Shown here piece by piece: positions 1 to 10,254 of a stretch of DNA of 64,000 nucleotides. The DNA comes from Hexactinellida sp. DTS-2022 (Eukaryota > Porifera > Hexactinellida): contig JAPNXP010000007.1 of the NCBI GenBank assembly GCA_028753945.1, forward strand, positions 4,712,001-4,776,000, written 5' to 3'. A program made the position numbers and the translations under genes. The stretch's first letter is position 1. Every line of letters begins with the position of its first letter. Below the pieces are notes generated by a model. The model ran no database searches. It was not told the DNA's origin and saw only the letters and a program-made list of their open reading frames with translations.

Positions 1-99
1 TATACGACAATAATACATTTCCTGTGTCTAGCATTAGCGGATTACGGGATATCAATAAGTAACAATACTGTTTTAGGCCTACGCTAATTTTACCGTAAA

Positions 100-470
100 A
101 CGAAGTTTACAGTCCCTATATTAAAGAAGTCCCTGGGTTGACATAAATCAACTTAATCTCTTTGGAAATGACTCACAATCAGTAATTTTGTCCAAACTAA
201 AAATCCCTGTACAAATGTACGAAATCCCTGCAGGCCTGTACAGAACAGAAAAATAGTTAAAATCCCTGTTCAGTCGGAAATTATTAATGATAATAATGAT
301 ACCTTAATGATACCTAGAACTAGAAGTAGTTCGAAATACGGCCCAGGGTTTTATTGGCCGGGAGGCCCGAAGAGCCAACCTTGATTTACGTTGCCAATTG
401 AGACGGCCTGTTTTTCAGTGTCCGGGCGGGCCGAAGGTCCATCCCTCGTATTACGTCGCCTATGAATATG
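100..470. repeat. Dispersed repeat, copy 1 of a family also at 15065-15385
   Basis: The stretch starting near TTGACATAAATCAA and ending in CGCCTATG recurs at about 15065-15385 with the same order of blocks: the TTGACATAAATCAA start, CAATCAGTAATTTTGTCC, AAATCCCTG motifs, TTTTATTGGCCGGGAGG, then GTCCGGGCGGGCCGAAGG. The first half also recurs inside the hAT-like element at 44542-45399. The right end CGTCGCCTATG matches the terminus of the CATAGGCGTCGTAA MITEs at 15908 and 37608, so this is probably a longer member of that family. No coding potential seen. Confidence 0.7.
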
Positions 471-523
471 GTAAGTAATGTGGGACCTATTCTAAGTGGC
501 CGTTAAAGACAGGTTCTACAATA

Positions 524-1087
524 TTATTTAATGTTATCGTCAATAAATAAGTCTAGAAACTCATTTACTTCTGGTTCCAATTTTGTGTTTCTTCCCAGCA
601 CGGAATCATCAGTTGCGTTGCCTTTCACGCAAAACACTTGAGATGGTTGAGTTACTTTATCAGTCGCTTCTGGGGACATGCCGTTGCAGGTCGCGTTTCC
701 ATTATCTGGGCTCACCATGATAGGGATTGTATTGCCTGAATAGCCTCTAGCAACGGTCCCCACAATGTTCGATGTACCTTGCTTTTGAGCGATTTCGACT
801 GAATAAGAAGAAGAATTAGTCAGAAGAGTGCAATAGGTAGGATACAGTATTGAGTGATCCGATGAAGTGGTTACTGTCCCATGGTTCGACAGTAGGTTTC
901 TCATGCCGTCATATTTATAAAATTGTCCGTTGTCACATAGGTTAGAGTAAAAGAGGTTGCTAACGAAGATGGAAAAGCCAGCTAGTTTATAATGCAATGT
1001 CTGTTGTTGTTGATTGATGGTAAATTGTTTGTCGATGTCAGATATTAAAATACTTGTTTGCTTTGTGGTAGAATGTGTCCAATTTCA
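524..1087 (-). CDS. Unrecognised open frame, possible extracellular exon
   Basis: An open frame of about 188 codons runs on the minus strand, from after a stop at about 1088 down to a stop at 524. It has no ATG near its start, so if real it is an exon or a gene fragment. The protein is Ser/Thr/Asn-rich, has several N-glycosylation sequons (such as NATC and NATD) and a few cysteines, which would fit a secreted or surface protein. I do not recognise a family. Codon use is not clearly different from the surroundings, and chance openness cannot be excluded. Confidence 0.27.
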
Positions 1088-1128
1088 ATTGTTAGCAGTA
1101 TAGAAATGGTTTGAAAATGCCCAGATAA

Positions 1129-1290
1129 CAGGGTTGCCGAGGGTATGGGAATCCCATAGGAATTCCCATATGGGATGCGAATGGGAAATTCTTTTATCCT
1201 ATGGGAGTTCCAACATGTGGGAATCCTGTGGGAATGCTATGGGAATTCCCATTGGATTATCAATAGAATTTCCACAAATTCATATAGATC
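1129..1290. repeat. GGGAATCCCATAGG-rich element end (CAGGGTTGCCG terminus)
   Basis: It begins CAGGGTTGCCG and is made of short imperfect palindromes of GGGAATTCCCAT type. A matching opposite end, finishing CGGCAACCCTG, lies at about 4185-4282, next to the hammerhead repeat. CAGGGTTGCCG termini suggest a hAT-type MITE family. Both copies look like partial ends. Confidence 0.5.
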
Positions 1291-1454
1291 ATTATATTAC
1301 AATAAAGCATACTGCAGGGACGTCGTACGGCTCTGAAAAGTCTCCGGCCCAACAGTTAAAGTGGTCCGGCCAAAGTCGGATCCCTCCTATATAATATAGT
1401 ACAAGAAAAGAAAAGTGGTCCGGTCAAAGCCGGACCTGCCGGACCGCGTGCTAC

Positions 1455-2879
1455 CAGTGCCGGATTTAGGGTGTTATGGGCCTATTTTATATCCTTCATT
1501 TTTCCAATGATAGTCTACTTTACATATTTAAGCAGAAACATTGAAATAACACTTTTTCTTCCATAATAAATATTAATATAAACCAGTTCTTAGGAATATG
1601 TCGCATCGTGTCCTTATTTCGTTCATGTAGACTGCAAAACACAATTAACGGACGCTTCGCGACCTTACCAACCTCAAAAAATCACTCATAATAAATATGT
1701 TAAGTATGTGAATTGTAAATTACACGTACTTAATTTAATACAGATTAGTTTGTCGCAATTTGGGAGTCAATGTAATTCAACTTAATAACTGAAATGCTAT
1801 TCAATCCAAGATATTCCTGCTGACAATAAATTGTTGGATCAATATGTCATTTACAATGCACAAGATATAGGCGGGTAAATCGTTGAATATCTTTGATTGT
1901 ATATCATTCATGATTATGTGATTGACGTGAGCAAAAATAAATCAGCAATAGAACTAGACTGATGAAAGCCTAACTGGATAAATCAAATAATGCAATCTTC
2001 GAAAAATGTAGGTGAAGATTGAATATCCAAAACACAATTTAATCAATGAGGAAGCAGTTTGAGGTACGTTTTTGATAATTGCTGACGCAGATTAAAAGTG
2101 AAATTGTTAAATTTACAATACAATATATAGCATAATGTCAAAATTTTGTGTCGATAGAATCAAGATTCTATGATTAATCCAAATTAGTTCCCACGTGAGG
2201 CTATAATCCCATAAATCGTAAGAGTGCTTCATTTTATGCTGCCTTGTAATCGAAAATTGTAGCCGATTCGGACTTTAACTAATGAGTTATTCCAAAATAC
2301 ACTCAAACCTCCCATATCCGGGCACTTTAACGAAGGGTGCCCGTACTGGGAATTTCCCCGGATCTCAGAAAGTTTATTGTCCATATTTTTATCATTAAAG
2401 GTGATCATTAGTAAATGAGTACATATTTAGTTTTACAATACATCAACAAGGGTGACGTTTGGAAGGTTGAGGTTATGCGCTTTTATGACTCAGAATGCCG
2501 ATATTTCGTTTAGAAGACGTAAATACAATTCATCTTTGTGAACGTGTAAAATTACACCTGCATGCCAATTTGGATATTTCTAGTGCATATTTTCTTCCCA
2601 AATAATTCTAGACTTGCACACACAAAATTAGACAAAAATGTGCTTTTAATTTATGGATAGACAAATTTATTGAGAAAAATGTCACGAAATACTTATGTAT
2701 CTGGTGTTGCTAACATTTATGGAAACTTCGGGTTTAGCTGAAGCAAACTATATACAGAGGAAACTAGTTTCTACTCCCAAATCAATCCGATTTCCAGGGC
2801 AAGTTGACCTAAACTGGGCCTAAGAATGAAGTGGGCCTAGGGCTTTAGCCCGAGCAGCCCTATGGTAAATCCGCTACTG
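1455..2879. mobile_element. Non-autonomous hAT-like element with 8-bp target duplication
   Basis: The ends are CAGTGCCGGATTTAGGG and, on the right, TGGTAAATCCGCTACTG, an imperfect inverted repeat. The element is flanked on both sides by CGTGCTAC (1447-1454 and 2880-2887), an exact 8-bp duplication typical of hAT transposition. The 1.4-kb interior has no recognisable transposase. It includes a piece of another repeat at 1620-1690 (GGACGCTTCGCG) and long AT-rich stretches without features. Confidence 0.8.
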
Positions 2880-3430
2880 CGTGCTACGCCTGTGCATAGT
2901 GTTCATTATGGTTGTAGACAAGTACGGTATATAAATATATATATGGTAGTTATTAATTAACCGATTAAAATACTATAGATAATATAAATCTTGGGAAAAT
3001 TTCCAAATATACTCAACTAATTTGTATATATTATACCTTATTTTTCGAAATATACTCAAGTTTTATTGGATTATTCCAAATACATATTCTCAAGTTTTAG
3101 TGGATTATTGCAGAAATACTCAAGTTTAATTAGATTATTGAAACTAGTATGGTGCTCCAACCACAAATATTTATTAGTACAACCTGCTCGTCTCCTCTAC
3201 GCAAGTCCTTACAACTTGTGCTCGGGCCTGCGGCCCTCGCTTGTATTTCAAGCATGTTCCTTTTCAAATTAAATATCGTTCTTGATGAGTGACCCCTAGC
3301 TGTCTATTTATATCCGTGGCTCTTAGCTATAGGTTTATATAAGGACAGAGTAAACAATTTGTATATTTATGCTAATTCGAACAGATAATTTTCTAGATAT
3401 TAAAGCTTGTCCGTGTATAATCTACCAACT
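2880..3430. other. AT-rich intergenic, nothing recognised
   Basis: The interval is AT-rich with short repeats of the type CAAATATACTCAAGTTTT (3000-3130), which recur at 9340-9510. Short open frames here have no recognisable domains. No gene or RNA feature could be supported. Confidence 0.5.
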
Positions 3431-3812
3431 CCAAATATAAAATTAAATATCACTAAGAAACTGTACCAGTGGACCCTTAACTTTGGGATGTGGAGAAGTT
3501 ATTGTATTAATTGATAATAATTTGATATCAAATAACACAATGGAATGTTAGAAATGTATGGCTAGAGCCGCTAGACAGACGGAACACAAATAACTGATTA
3601 GATGCCTGAACTTCCTCTCGAGTCTCGACCAATTAGAGTACTATCTCAATATTCTATAATGCACACTTAACATTTGACAGACACCAAAGCATTCAATTAT
3701 ACTAATTGAATGCTAGCGCTAATCCATACCGGAACAACCCTCGAATTTAATTGACTAAAGGTTTTGAAACCTTTTGTGATGGAAGATGTGAATATTTTTT
3801 TAGATATTGAAA
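3430..3812 (+). repeat. Dispersed repeat, inverted copy at 9905-10250
   Basis: The segment from TGTACCAGTGGACCC through TTTGTGATGGAAGATGTG to AATATTTTTTTAGATATTG is found in reverse complement at about 9905-10250 with high identity. It contains a hairpin around AGCATTCAATTATACTAATTGAATGCT. It has no open frame and is an unclassified interspersed repeat. Confidence 0.75.
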
Positions 3813-3942
3813 AATTGGATTTTTCCCTAAATAAATATGATATCCATATTACTTGTCTACTTATTTATTCATCCAATGTTATCTAGAAAAACTTCTTATG
3901 GAAATATAATTTTTCTATGGGTCTATGTTTTATAGTGCAAAT

Positions 3943-4177
3943 GTGATGACGGGCTGACAGGAGTGCACTAGAGGGATCCTAGTGTAGGTGGGTTATGCTT
4001 AGTACCTGTGGTAGGAGAACGGCATGGCTCACTGGTAACTAGAACTGGAGTAGGCCAGTTGTAGTGTGGTCGAGGGTTACCCTCCTGATGAGTCCTTGTG
4101 ATAGGACGAAACCACTTCCACCACATGTAGTATCCTGGTGGGTGTGAGATACATTTACGGTGTCTCATGCTCACCAC
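3943..4177 (+). mobile_element. Hammerhead-ribozyme repeat, unit A
   Basis: This is a 235-bp unit running from GTGATGACGGGCTGACAGG to GCTCACCAC. The same sequence occurs at 26476-26698 (deleted) and 26699-28021 (interrupted). Its termini form a short imperfect inverted repeat (GTGATGA and TCACCAC). Internally it has a tRNA-like box A candidate (TGGCTCACTGG at about 4025), a complete hammerhead ribozyme (4066-4115), and a hairpin near the 3' end (GAGATAC pairing with GTGTCTC). It has no open reading frame. It abuts the CGGCAACCCTG element end on its right. No clear target duplication is visible around this copy. It may be a ribozyme-bearing SINE or a retrozyme monomer. Confidence 0.75.
4066..4115 (+). 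ncRNA. Hammerhead ribozyme (type III topology)
   Basis: All conserved core parts are present in order: helix III 5' strand GTGG (4066-4069), the U and cleavage C at 4070-4071, helix I hairpin GAGGG-TTA-CCCTC (4072-4084), CTGATGA (4085-4091), helix II GTCCT-TGTGAT-AGGAC (4092-4107), GAAA (4108-4111), and helix III 3' strand CCAC (4112-4115). All helices pair without mismatches and the cleavage triplet is GUC. Predicted self-cleavage lies between 4071 and 4072. Helix III is the open helix, hence type III by topology. Activity is inferred from the consensus, not shown. Confidence 0.87.
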
Positions 4178-4315
4178 ATTTTGGAATTTTATTCCCACAT
4201 GTGGGAATCCTATGGGAATTCACACAGAAATCCTTTGGAAATGGGATGGGAATTAAAATTCCCTTCCCACGGCAACCCTGCTAGATAACCTCTCACATAA
4301 TCCATCAGTTGATCC

Positions 4316-4528
4316 CAGGCTTTCATCCAGGAAAAAATTACCCCGCTCCTAAATTTAGTTTGAGCTCGTTCAGTTTTCATTTTGTACGCCTAGATTAGTC
4401 ATCTTGTATTAAGTCTATGGGAGCAACTCTCGATATTGTAGGCCTAGACTCGATTTTGTACGCCTAGATAAAAATTCTGCCAAATTACGCTCCTTTAGGC
4501 GCGCCCAGCACGCCTGGATAACACCCTG
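4316..4528. mobile_element. hAT-type MITE (CAGGCTTTCATCC family), copy 1
   Basis: The ends are CAGGCTTTCATCCAGG and CCTGGATAACACCCTG. The flanks are exact 8-bp duplications GTTGATCC (4308-4315 and 4529-4536). The interior is rich in the motif CGCCTAGA. Related copies sit at 9669-9880 and 35148-35332. It has no coding capacity. Confidence 0.85.
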
Positions 4529-4907
4529 GTTGATCCACAGGACTTACATTTATTGGAATTAGTTTTCGGTGTATAGAAGACTCCAGATTAGTGAATACGC
4601 TGCCAATATTTACTATCATAGTCGTGGTGTTAAAGATGTTGGTGCAGTGGTGGTAATGTACCTGTCGTTGCAATGATATTCTGCTCTTAGGAATTGAATG
4701 ATGCTGCCTTCTGATCCAAAAAATTGTATGATTGCATCAAACCAGTTGAATCATATTGAATTTCCAGCCCGTTGTTTGGCAATATTACCTCGAAGTTCTT
4801 CGAATTTATACTAGCAGCCAGTTTGAACAGATGGTAGAATTTGGTGTCAGCCCGATTAAGTTACGTAATAGTTAGGCAATTTTAACTCAAAACCTTGAAA
4901 AAAATTG

Positions 4908-5162
4908 TTACCAAACAATTTCTACACTAGAGTCTTCTTCTGGACCCAAATAAACATAGAAAAAAGTTGCAAGCCCAAACCCGTGAGGAAAAATTTTTAC
5001 ACGTGTTGCAGTTTCTGATTTTCCATAGTAAATCGCCGACATTTCTGGAGCTAACTTTCTAAAATCAGCTCCAATCAACTTATTATCACCATATTGGTAC
5101 TCTGCGTTAAATTTCCAGCAATTTGATATATCACATGTCCATATTTGGAAGAATTTTTCCAT
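4908..5162 (-). CDS. Unrecognised short ORF, possible gene relic
   Basis: An 84-codon ATG-initiated frame is followed downstream on the minus strand (4860-4740) by more protein-like but broken frames. The mix of aromatic, acidic and Gly residues looks protein-like, but I recognise no family. A weak donor-like GTAACA lies just before the stop, so an exon is possible. Confidence is low. Confidence 0.2.
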   Translation of the reverse strand: MEKFFQIWTCDISNCWKFNAEYQYGDNKLIGADFRKLAPEMSAIYYGKSETATRVKIFPHGFGLATFFYVYLGPEEDSSVEIVW

Positions 5163-5624
5163 AGCAACGCTGGAATGTCTTAGGAATGTGTATAAATTCC
5201 ATTATCAAATTGTGTTCCCACTTAACCCCCCCTCATTCGACTCCATTCAGCTACCTGCGCAAAATTATACACATACCGACACTCTAAAACGTGATTTTAT
5301 AAAATTATTCGAGATTTTCGAGATTTTCGAGATTAACTGTAAATCTCGAATAATTTTAATACATAGTATTTTCTGATTTGTATTGGATCGTTACAGGGAT
5401 GGCTATTGCGATATTCGTTTGTTCCAATTAGCGGTAGTGATGGCGATCGATTCTTTGGTCGTAAAATCAAGTTCAGTCGATGGATGGTGATTGTATAGTG
5501 ATTTAGTGATGTTAGCGATTCAGCTTTGATGCGAGCGTTTATGTAGTGGGGTTAGATCGGTACGGTTGTTAAGGGCTGTTAATACTTGTGGTTTTATGGT
5601 GGTTAGTGTAGCATCAATACTTAC

Positions 5625-5698
5625 TTCTGTTCCTCGTTGTTCAGGGATTTCATAGATTTCTTGAGTTGCTCCTAAAGTCAGGGTCCTCTCAAATGGTT
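5625..5698 (-). CDS. Candidate 74-nt exon downstream of FLYWCH gene
   Basis: On the minus strand an acceptor (TTGAATTAATTTAG) is followed by 74 nt of open frame and a strong donor (GTAAGTAT). The encoded 24 residues are acidic and hydrophilic with no recognisable domain. It may be an exon of a gene overlapping the FLYWCH locus, or chance. No partner exons were identified. Confidence 0.25.
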
Positions 5699-5828
5699 CT
5701 AAATTAATTCAAATAAAGTGTGTTTAAAATTATACGATTAAACTAGTTCGAATAGTATGTAGAAATATCATTACCGTGCTTTTTAATAACGCATTTTTAA
5801 TACAATAGCAGTAAACAATCGAAAATAG

Positions 5829-6480
5829 TCACCAATTGCATGCGAAATAGAAAATCCGGTTGGTGGATGTCGGGTGTTTGATTTTTCGTTGGTGTAACCT
5901 AAAATGTAATGGAATGAGTCATTAGTTTAGGGTAAACAATCAACCAAAGTTAACTTACCGGTTGTTTGCGTGAGTAATATTTTCGGAGTAGAAGATAACA
6001 GCAGTGTCGGTACCACATGTCACTGAACCTTGGTAGTATTTTCCTAAACGAGCTGTAAGTAGCATTTCGCAAAATTCAACAGCATCTGGGAATCTTCGGT
6101 TGTAACATTCTCCTGGCACGATACATAGCCGATTCGCATTCGGGAAATGTAACTTCAAAAGCACTGGGATCACTTCTTGTTGTATCATCGAGAACGTGCC
6201 GAAGATTTGTTTGGCTATGCATTGCAGTTTTCTTGCATTTCGTTTTCAAATCGAAAACATCCGATCTGTATTCTTCAGTGTTATGATTGTGCGGTGATAA
6301 AGGAGTTATAAGATCTGTCAAACGATTGAGTCTACCAGTACCTTTGCAGCCAGTAGGGAAAATTGCACATTTTAGATAAAAATACTTTTCGCTGATTTTG
6401 GAATTGATAAATTTGTGTCCATCACAAGTAGTATAAACTTTTCCAACAAGTCGTCTGTAAGAGCTCAAAGTGTAATCCAT
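5829..6480 (-). pseudogene. FLYWCH zinc-finger gene with one frameshift
   Basis: The first exon runs from ATG at 6480 down to 5959. It encodes a FLYWCH-type zinc finger in its first 75 residues: a Phe and Tyr around GHKF...YFYLKC, then a second Cys (GCKG) and a terminal HNH. A second conserved block follows (CESAMYRARR, then QPKIP). A one-base frameshift near 6088 breaks the frame; the next frame continues the same protein through EFCEMLL. A donor GTAAGT at 5958 and an acceptor at 5899 define a 60-nt intron. The 23-codon second exon ends with a stop at 5829. FLYWCH fingers often occur in or derive from MULE-type transposons, so this may be a transposon relic rather than a host gene. The frameshift could also be a sequencing error. 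Confidence 0.6.
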
Positions 6481-6842
6481 ATTGATTTAGCATCATAAAT
6501 TCAATTCATTACAATTTATACCAGTCGACAAAAAAGGAAAACGAAGCCAATGTGTTTTAAAACAAAACAACTACCACATGATTGTATTTAAAGAATTGCT
6601 GAAAGGTGTTATTTGAACTCCGTATTTCTAATACAGTAAACAACTACATTCACTAGTTAAATCAAGAAAATCGTGTGAAGTCAAAACAAAAAGCAAAATT
6701 CCGACGATCTTCATCAGCAAATATTTATTCAGAGAACTAATCATTTTCAATTTATTATCAAATTTATTATTTTAATTTTACACGATATTTTTTGTTGTAT
6801 AAAAATGATGCATTGAAAAATGTTCAAACTGAATGTAAAATT

Positions 6843-7090
6843 ATTCTCCCAAATCAGAGCACAATAAAATCCATTCTGACAAAGTCAAAACTCGATAAAA
6901 TCTATTCTGACAAATTCAGAACTCGATAAAAATCCATTCTGACAAAGTCAGAACTCGCTAAAATCCATTCTGACAAAGTCAGAACTCGATAAAAATCTAT
7001 TCTGACAAAGTCAGAACTCGATAAAAACCCATTCTGACAAAGTCAGAACTCAAGATTCTGACAAATGACAACTTCAAAATTCTGACAAAT
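6843..7090. repeat. 31-32 bp minisatellite, about 7 units
   Basis: Units of the form ATTCTGACAAAGTCAGAACT followed by CGATAAAAATCC repeat in tandem with a few substitutions and variable A-run length. The last units are truncated (ATTCTGACAAATGCAGC). It has no coding potential. Confidence 0.9.
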
Positions 7091-7145
7091 GCAGCGTTCC
7101 CCGGAAATTAGTATTAACCATGTTCGTAATAACGAGTTCTACTGT

Positions 7146-7323
7146 ATACAGTATATTACGAACACCAACGGACGGTAAAATTTATTCGCTTTATCCGGAG
7201 TTCGGATTAACCGGAGTAATACCCATTAAATAGCCCTTGTAGGGACCTGATTTTTCGGAACTGTTTGTTCATCTTATCCTGAAATTCGTATTTACCGTGT
7301 TCGTACTAACGAGGTTATACTGT
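7146..7323. mobile_element. pogo/Tigger-like MITE, GTTCGTACTAACGAGG family
   Basis: Related ends (ATATTACGAACACCAACGG on the left, GTTCGTACTAACGAGG on the right) and a core CTTTATCCGGAGTTCG recur at 12468-12634, 30704-31004 and, as an end fragment, near 41950-42010. TACAGTA-type termini and TA flanks fit a Tc1/mariner-pogo derived MITE. Another end fragment of the family immediately precedes it at 7110-7145. Confidence 0.6.
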
Positions 7324-7342
7324 ACTCCTATTTATCGTTATA

Positions 7343-7534
7343 CAGTGGATACCGGATATAAGAACATCGTCGGGAACTGCATATAGTGTCTTTATAACCG
7401 ACATGTTCTTATAACCGGCATAAATAATACTGGGTATATGGAAATCGTTTTTCCAATATAATATTCTTATATCCTGTATGTTCTTACATCCGGTATGTTA
7501 TTATAACCGGTGTTCTTATATCCGGTATGTACTG
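7343..7534. mobile_element. MITE with ATACCGGATATAAGAAC termini
   Basis: The ends CAGTGGATACCGGATATAAG and CTTATATCCGGTATGTACTG are inverted copies flanked by TA. Internal sub-repeats of TATAACCGG type are present. The layout is typical of pogo/Tigger-derived MITEs. Confidence 0.7.
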
Positions 7535-7549
7535 TACTCCTATTTATAG

Positions 7550-7752
7550 CTTTCTCCGAACAAGAATACGTACTTTCTGAAGCTACATGCTAGCGATGCT
7601 GTGCTACACAAATTCGCAGAGTTAATGGCTATTCTAGTGCCTATTGACATACAGAGCTCAGAGTCTGTATCCTTATTCGACAAGCTATTCTCTGTACTAA
7701 AAATAGATAAACTAACCTCACTCTTCAAACCTAAATCACTGAAAAGTTTGAG
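7550..7752 (+). CDS. Candidate internal exon of an unidentified gene
   Basis: An acceptor (CCTATTTATAG) is followed by a 203-nt open frame (67 codons plus 2 nt) and a near-consensus donor GAG|GTAAGT at 7753. The predicted peptide has amphipathic helix-like stretches (KFAELMAIL, FDKLFSVLK) and no stop in this frame. The exon would start in phase 0 and end in phase 2. A TTTG microsatellite lies at the start of the putative downstream intron. I do not recognise the family, and neighbouring exons were not found, so this may be the relic of a gene. Confidence 0.35.
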
Positions 7753-7760
7753 GTAAGTTG

Positions 7761-7853
7761 CTTGTTTGTTTGTTTGTTTGTTTGTTTGTTTGTTTGTTTG
7801 TTTATTTGTTTGTTTGTTTGTTTGTTTGTTTGTTTGTTTGTTTGTTTGTTTGT
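7761..7853. repeat. (TTTG)n microsatellite
   Basis: An almost perfect run of TTTG units, interrupted once by TTTA, directly follows the splice-donor-like GTAAGT at 7753. Confidence 0.97.
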
Positions 7854-8378
7854 TAATTTGTTAGTAGTTGTTATCATAAAGTGTGTCTAAAGCAATGGGA
7901 AAATTTTGGGACCGAGAAAAGTGTTCATATTTTGGAGTTGTTCATTTCTTGAAGGAATCACTTTTGGATGTTTTACTGTACAATTATTTATCCTATAGAG
8001 ATAGGAGAATTGTACACATCTCAATTTTCAAAAGCGAGACATAACAAATTCCTTCACAATGCCTATATTCTTGCAACAGAAGATGTCGTGCTTGGGAATT
8101 CCTCACAGCCCAGGGGGTCTATTTTCTGACTCCCAGAGGAGTATGGTTATGCACCACGTGCTTTCAATAGCCACTTTCACAGACCCCGATAGCAAGAAAA
8201 GGAGGGGTGAGGTGTACGAGCATAGAAGTCGTAAATACGCGTGAATACTAGGGTTGGCTCTTCGGGGCCCCGGTAAATTAAAAACTCACAGGCTAGCATT
8301 GTCACAACTTTCTACTTAACCATACCTCTATTATTATTATCTACTGATAATTATGCAGAACATACGATATATTGTTTA

Positions 8379-8526
8379 CAGGGGCGTAGCCAGGGTGGTC
8401 ACTAGGGGGGTTTCCAAACAGCTTACTAGTACAGTCGACTCTGTACACTTAGACTACTGTTACGTATATCTAAGAGGTTTAGGGGGGTTTCCGGGCAACG
8501 GGAAACCCCCCCTGCCTACGCCCCTG
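8379..8526. mobile_element. MITE, CAGGGGCGTAGCC termini
   Basis: The ends CAGGGGCGTAGCCAGG and CCTGCCTACGCCCCTG are inverted, with the flanks sharing GTTTA on both sides. The interior is G/C-run rich (AGGGGGGTTTCC and its complement), so the element can fold on itself. It is related to the element at 22738-22869. Confidence 0.75.
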
Positions 8527-9660
8527 GTTTAGATCAAGTTGAAGTGAGAAATAAACCAGAAGAAGTTAGTGTTTAGGTTAACAAGTGTATAGCCTACTCT
8601 TGGTTCAGCATCAACTTGCTGGATTTGAAATAGGAACAATCTCTTTATGATAATGATAAAAAGAAAACTTTATGAAAATACCTGGAGATGAGCGTAGTAA
8701 TTCCCACAAATAATTATAGCTACTTGAAAGTTGAAATGGCGTGAACTTCAAATACGTTTAGAGAATAATAGGACTATTGATGATCAGATCATCGAACAAC
8801 TCAGGTTCAATACACAACGGTTAAAAAATTGCTTCCTAGGGGAAAGGGGACTTCCTTAGCGAGGATAGTCACAATTGTTTTGAGATGTACATAACGGAAA
8901 CTTTCTCGGTATCCTGGAACTTGTTTGACATTATGATCCAATATTACAAGAACACCTAAGGAAAGTTCATGAGTCACAATAATAAGGAAACTATGGCAGC
9001 TCATTATTTTTTCATTTCAATAATAGAATGAATTCGTCGGGGCTTGTGGAGATTTATTTCTTGTTAATGTTTTCGAGAAACGTCAACTTTTTTACTATTG
9101 CACTAGAATAGTAGCATAGGCGATTCTTCGCCATATTTGGACCAAAAAATTTATGAATAAGCCTGTACTGGATAATTTGTCCCCAAAATATTGGTCCGGA
9201 GGACCAAAATTCCATTGAATATTGGTCCTAAGACCATTTTCCATGGAATTTTCGTCCCCCGGACCAATATTTTCGGGGACCAATTTTCCAGTGACAGTAA
9301 TACAGATAAGGCGAAATTTCGGTTTTAATGTTAAGTGAAAATACTCAAGTTAAAAAGAGATTCCAAATATACTCAACTTTTTACTGACACTCAAATATAA
9401 AACTAGATATTTCCGAACTACTCAAGTTTTTTAAAATAATTCCAATTCTGCTCAAGTTTTCTCAATAAATTCCAAATCTACTCAACTTTTGAGTAAATTC
9501 ACAGATCTACTCAAGTTTAGAAAGGCTATATTTGGTCTATTTTATATATGAAATCACAATGTTTTGTGTTTGTTCAGAATTGATTGAGGGGGGTAGCAGG
9601 TAGGGAATTGGGAATTATATGGAATTGTACTGGGGATTATAGGGAATTATAGAGAATTGT
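8527..9660. other. Intergenic, no gene recognised
   Basis: The interval is mostly AT-rich. It holds a small block rich in GGACCAAAA/TTTTGGTCC motifs (9130-9290) that resembles the ends of the element at 28582-29091, and CAAATATACTCAAG repeats (9340-9510). Short open frames show no domains. Confidence 0.5.
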
Positions 9661-9668
9661 ACTGAATG

Positions 9669-9880
9669 CAGGCTTTCATCCAGGAAAAATTTACCGCGCT
9701 CCTAGATTTTGTTAGAGGTCGTTCAGTTTTCATTTTGTATGCCTAGATTAGTCATCTTGTAATAAGTCTATGGGAGTAACTCTCAATATTGAGGCCTAGA
9801 ATCGATTTTGTACCCCTAGATAAAAATCCTGCCAAATTACGCTACTTTAGGCGCGCCTAACACGCCTGGATAACATCCTG
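9669..9880. mobile_element. hAT-type MITE (CAGGCTTTCATCC family), copy 2
   Basis: Terminal and internal sequence match the copy at 4316-4528. The flanks ACTGAATG and ACTGTATG form an 8-bp target duplication with one mismatch, implying an older insertion. Confidence 0.8.
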
Positions 9881-9904
9881 ACTGTATGAACAAACAAGTT
9901 CAAT

Positions 9905-10250
9905 ATCTAAAAAAATATTCACATCTTCCATCACAAAAGGTGTTAAAACCTTTAGCCAATTAAATTCGAGGGTTGTTCCAGTATGGATTAGCAGCTAGCA
10001 TTCAATTAGTTTAATTGAATGCTTTAGTGTCTGTCAAATGTTAAGTGTGCTTTATGGAATACTGAGACAGTAATATAATTGGTCGATAGGAAGTTCAGGC
10101 ATCTAATCAGTTATTTGTGTTCCGTCTGTCTAGCGGCTCTAGCCATACATTTCTAACATTCCATTGTGTTATTTGATATCAAATTATTATCAATCAATTC
10201 AATAACTTCTCCACATCCCAAAGTTAGGGTTATACTGGTACAGTTTCCGT
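9905..10250 (-). repeat. Inverted copy of the 3430-3812 repeat
   Basis: It is a reverse-complement match to 3430-3812 over about 340 bp, including the AGCATTCAATTAGTTTAATT hairpin. In both places it lies near a CAGGCTTTCATCC MITE. Confidence 0.75.
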
Positions 10251-10254
10251 GATA

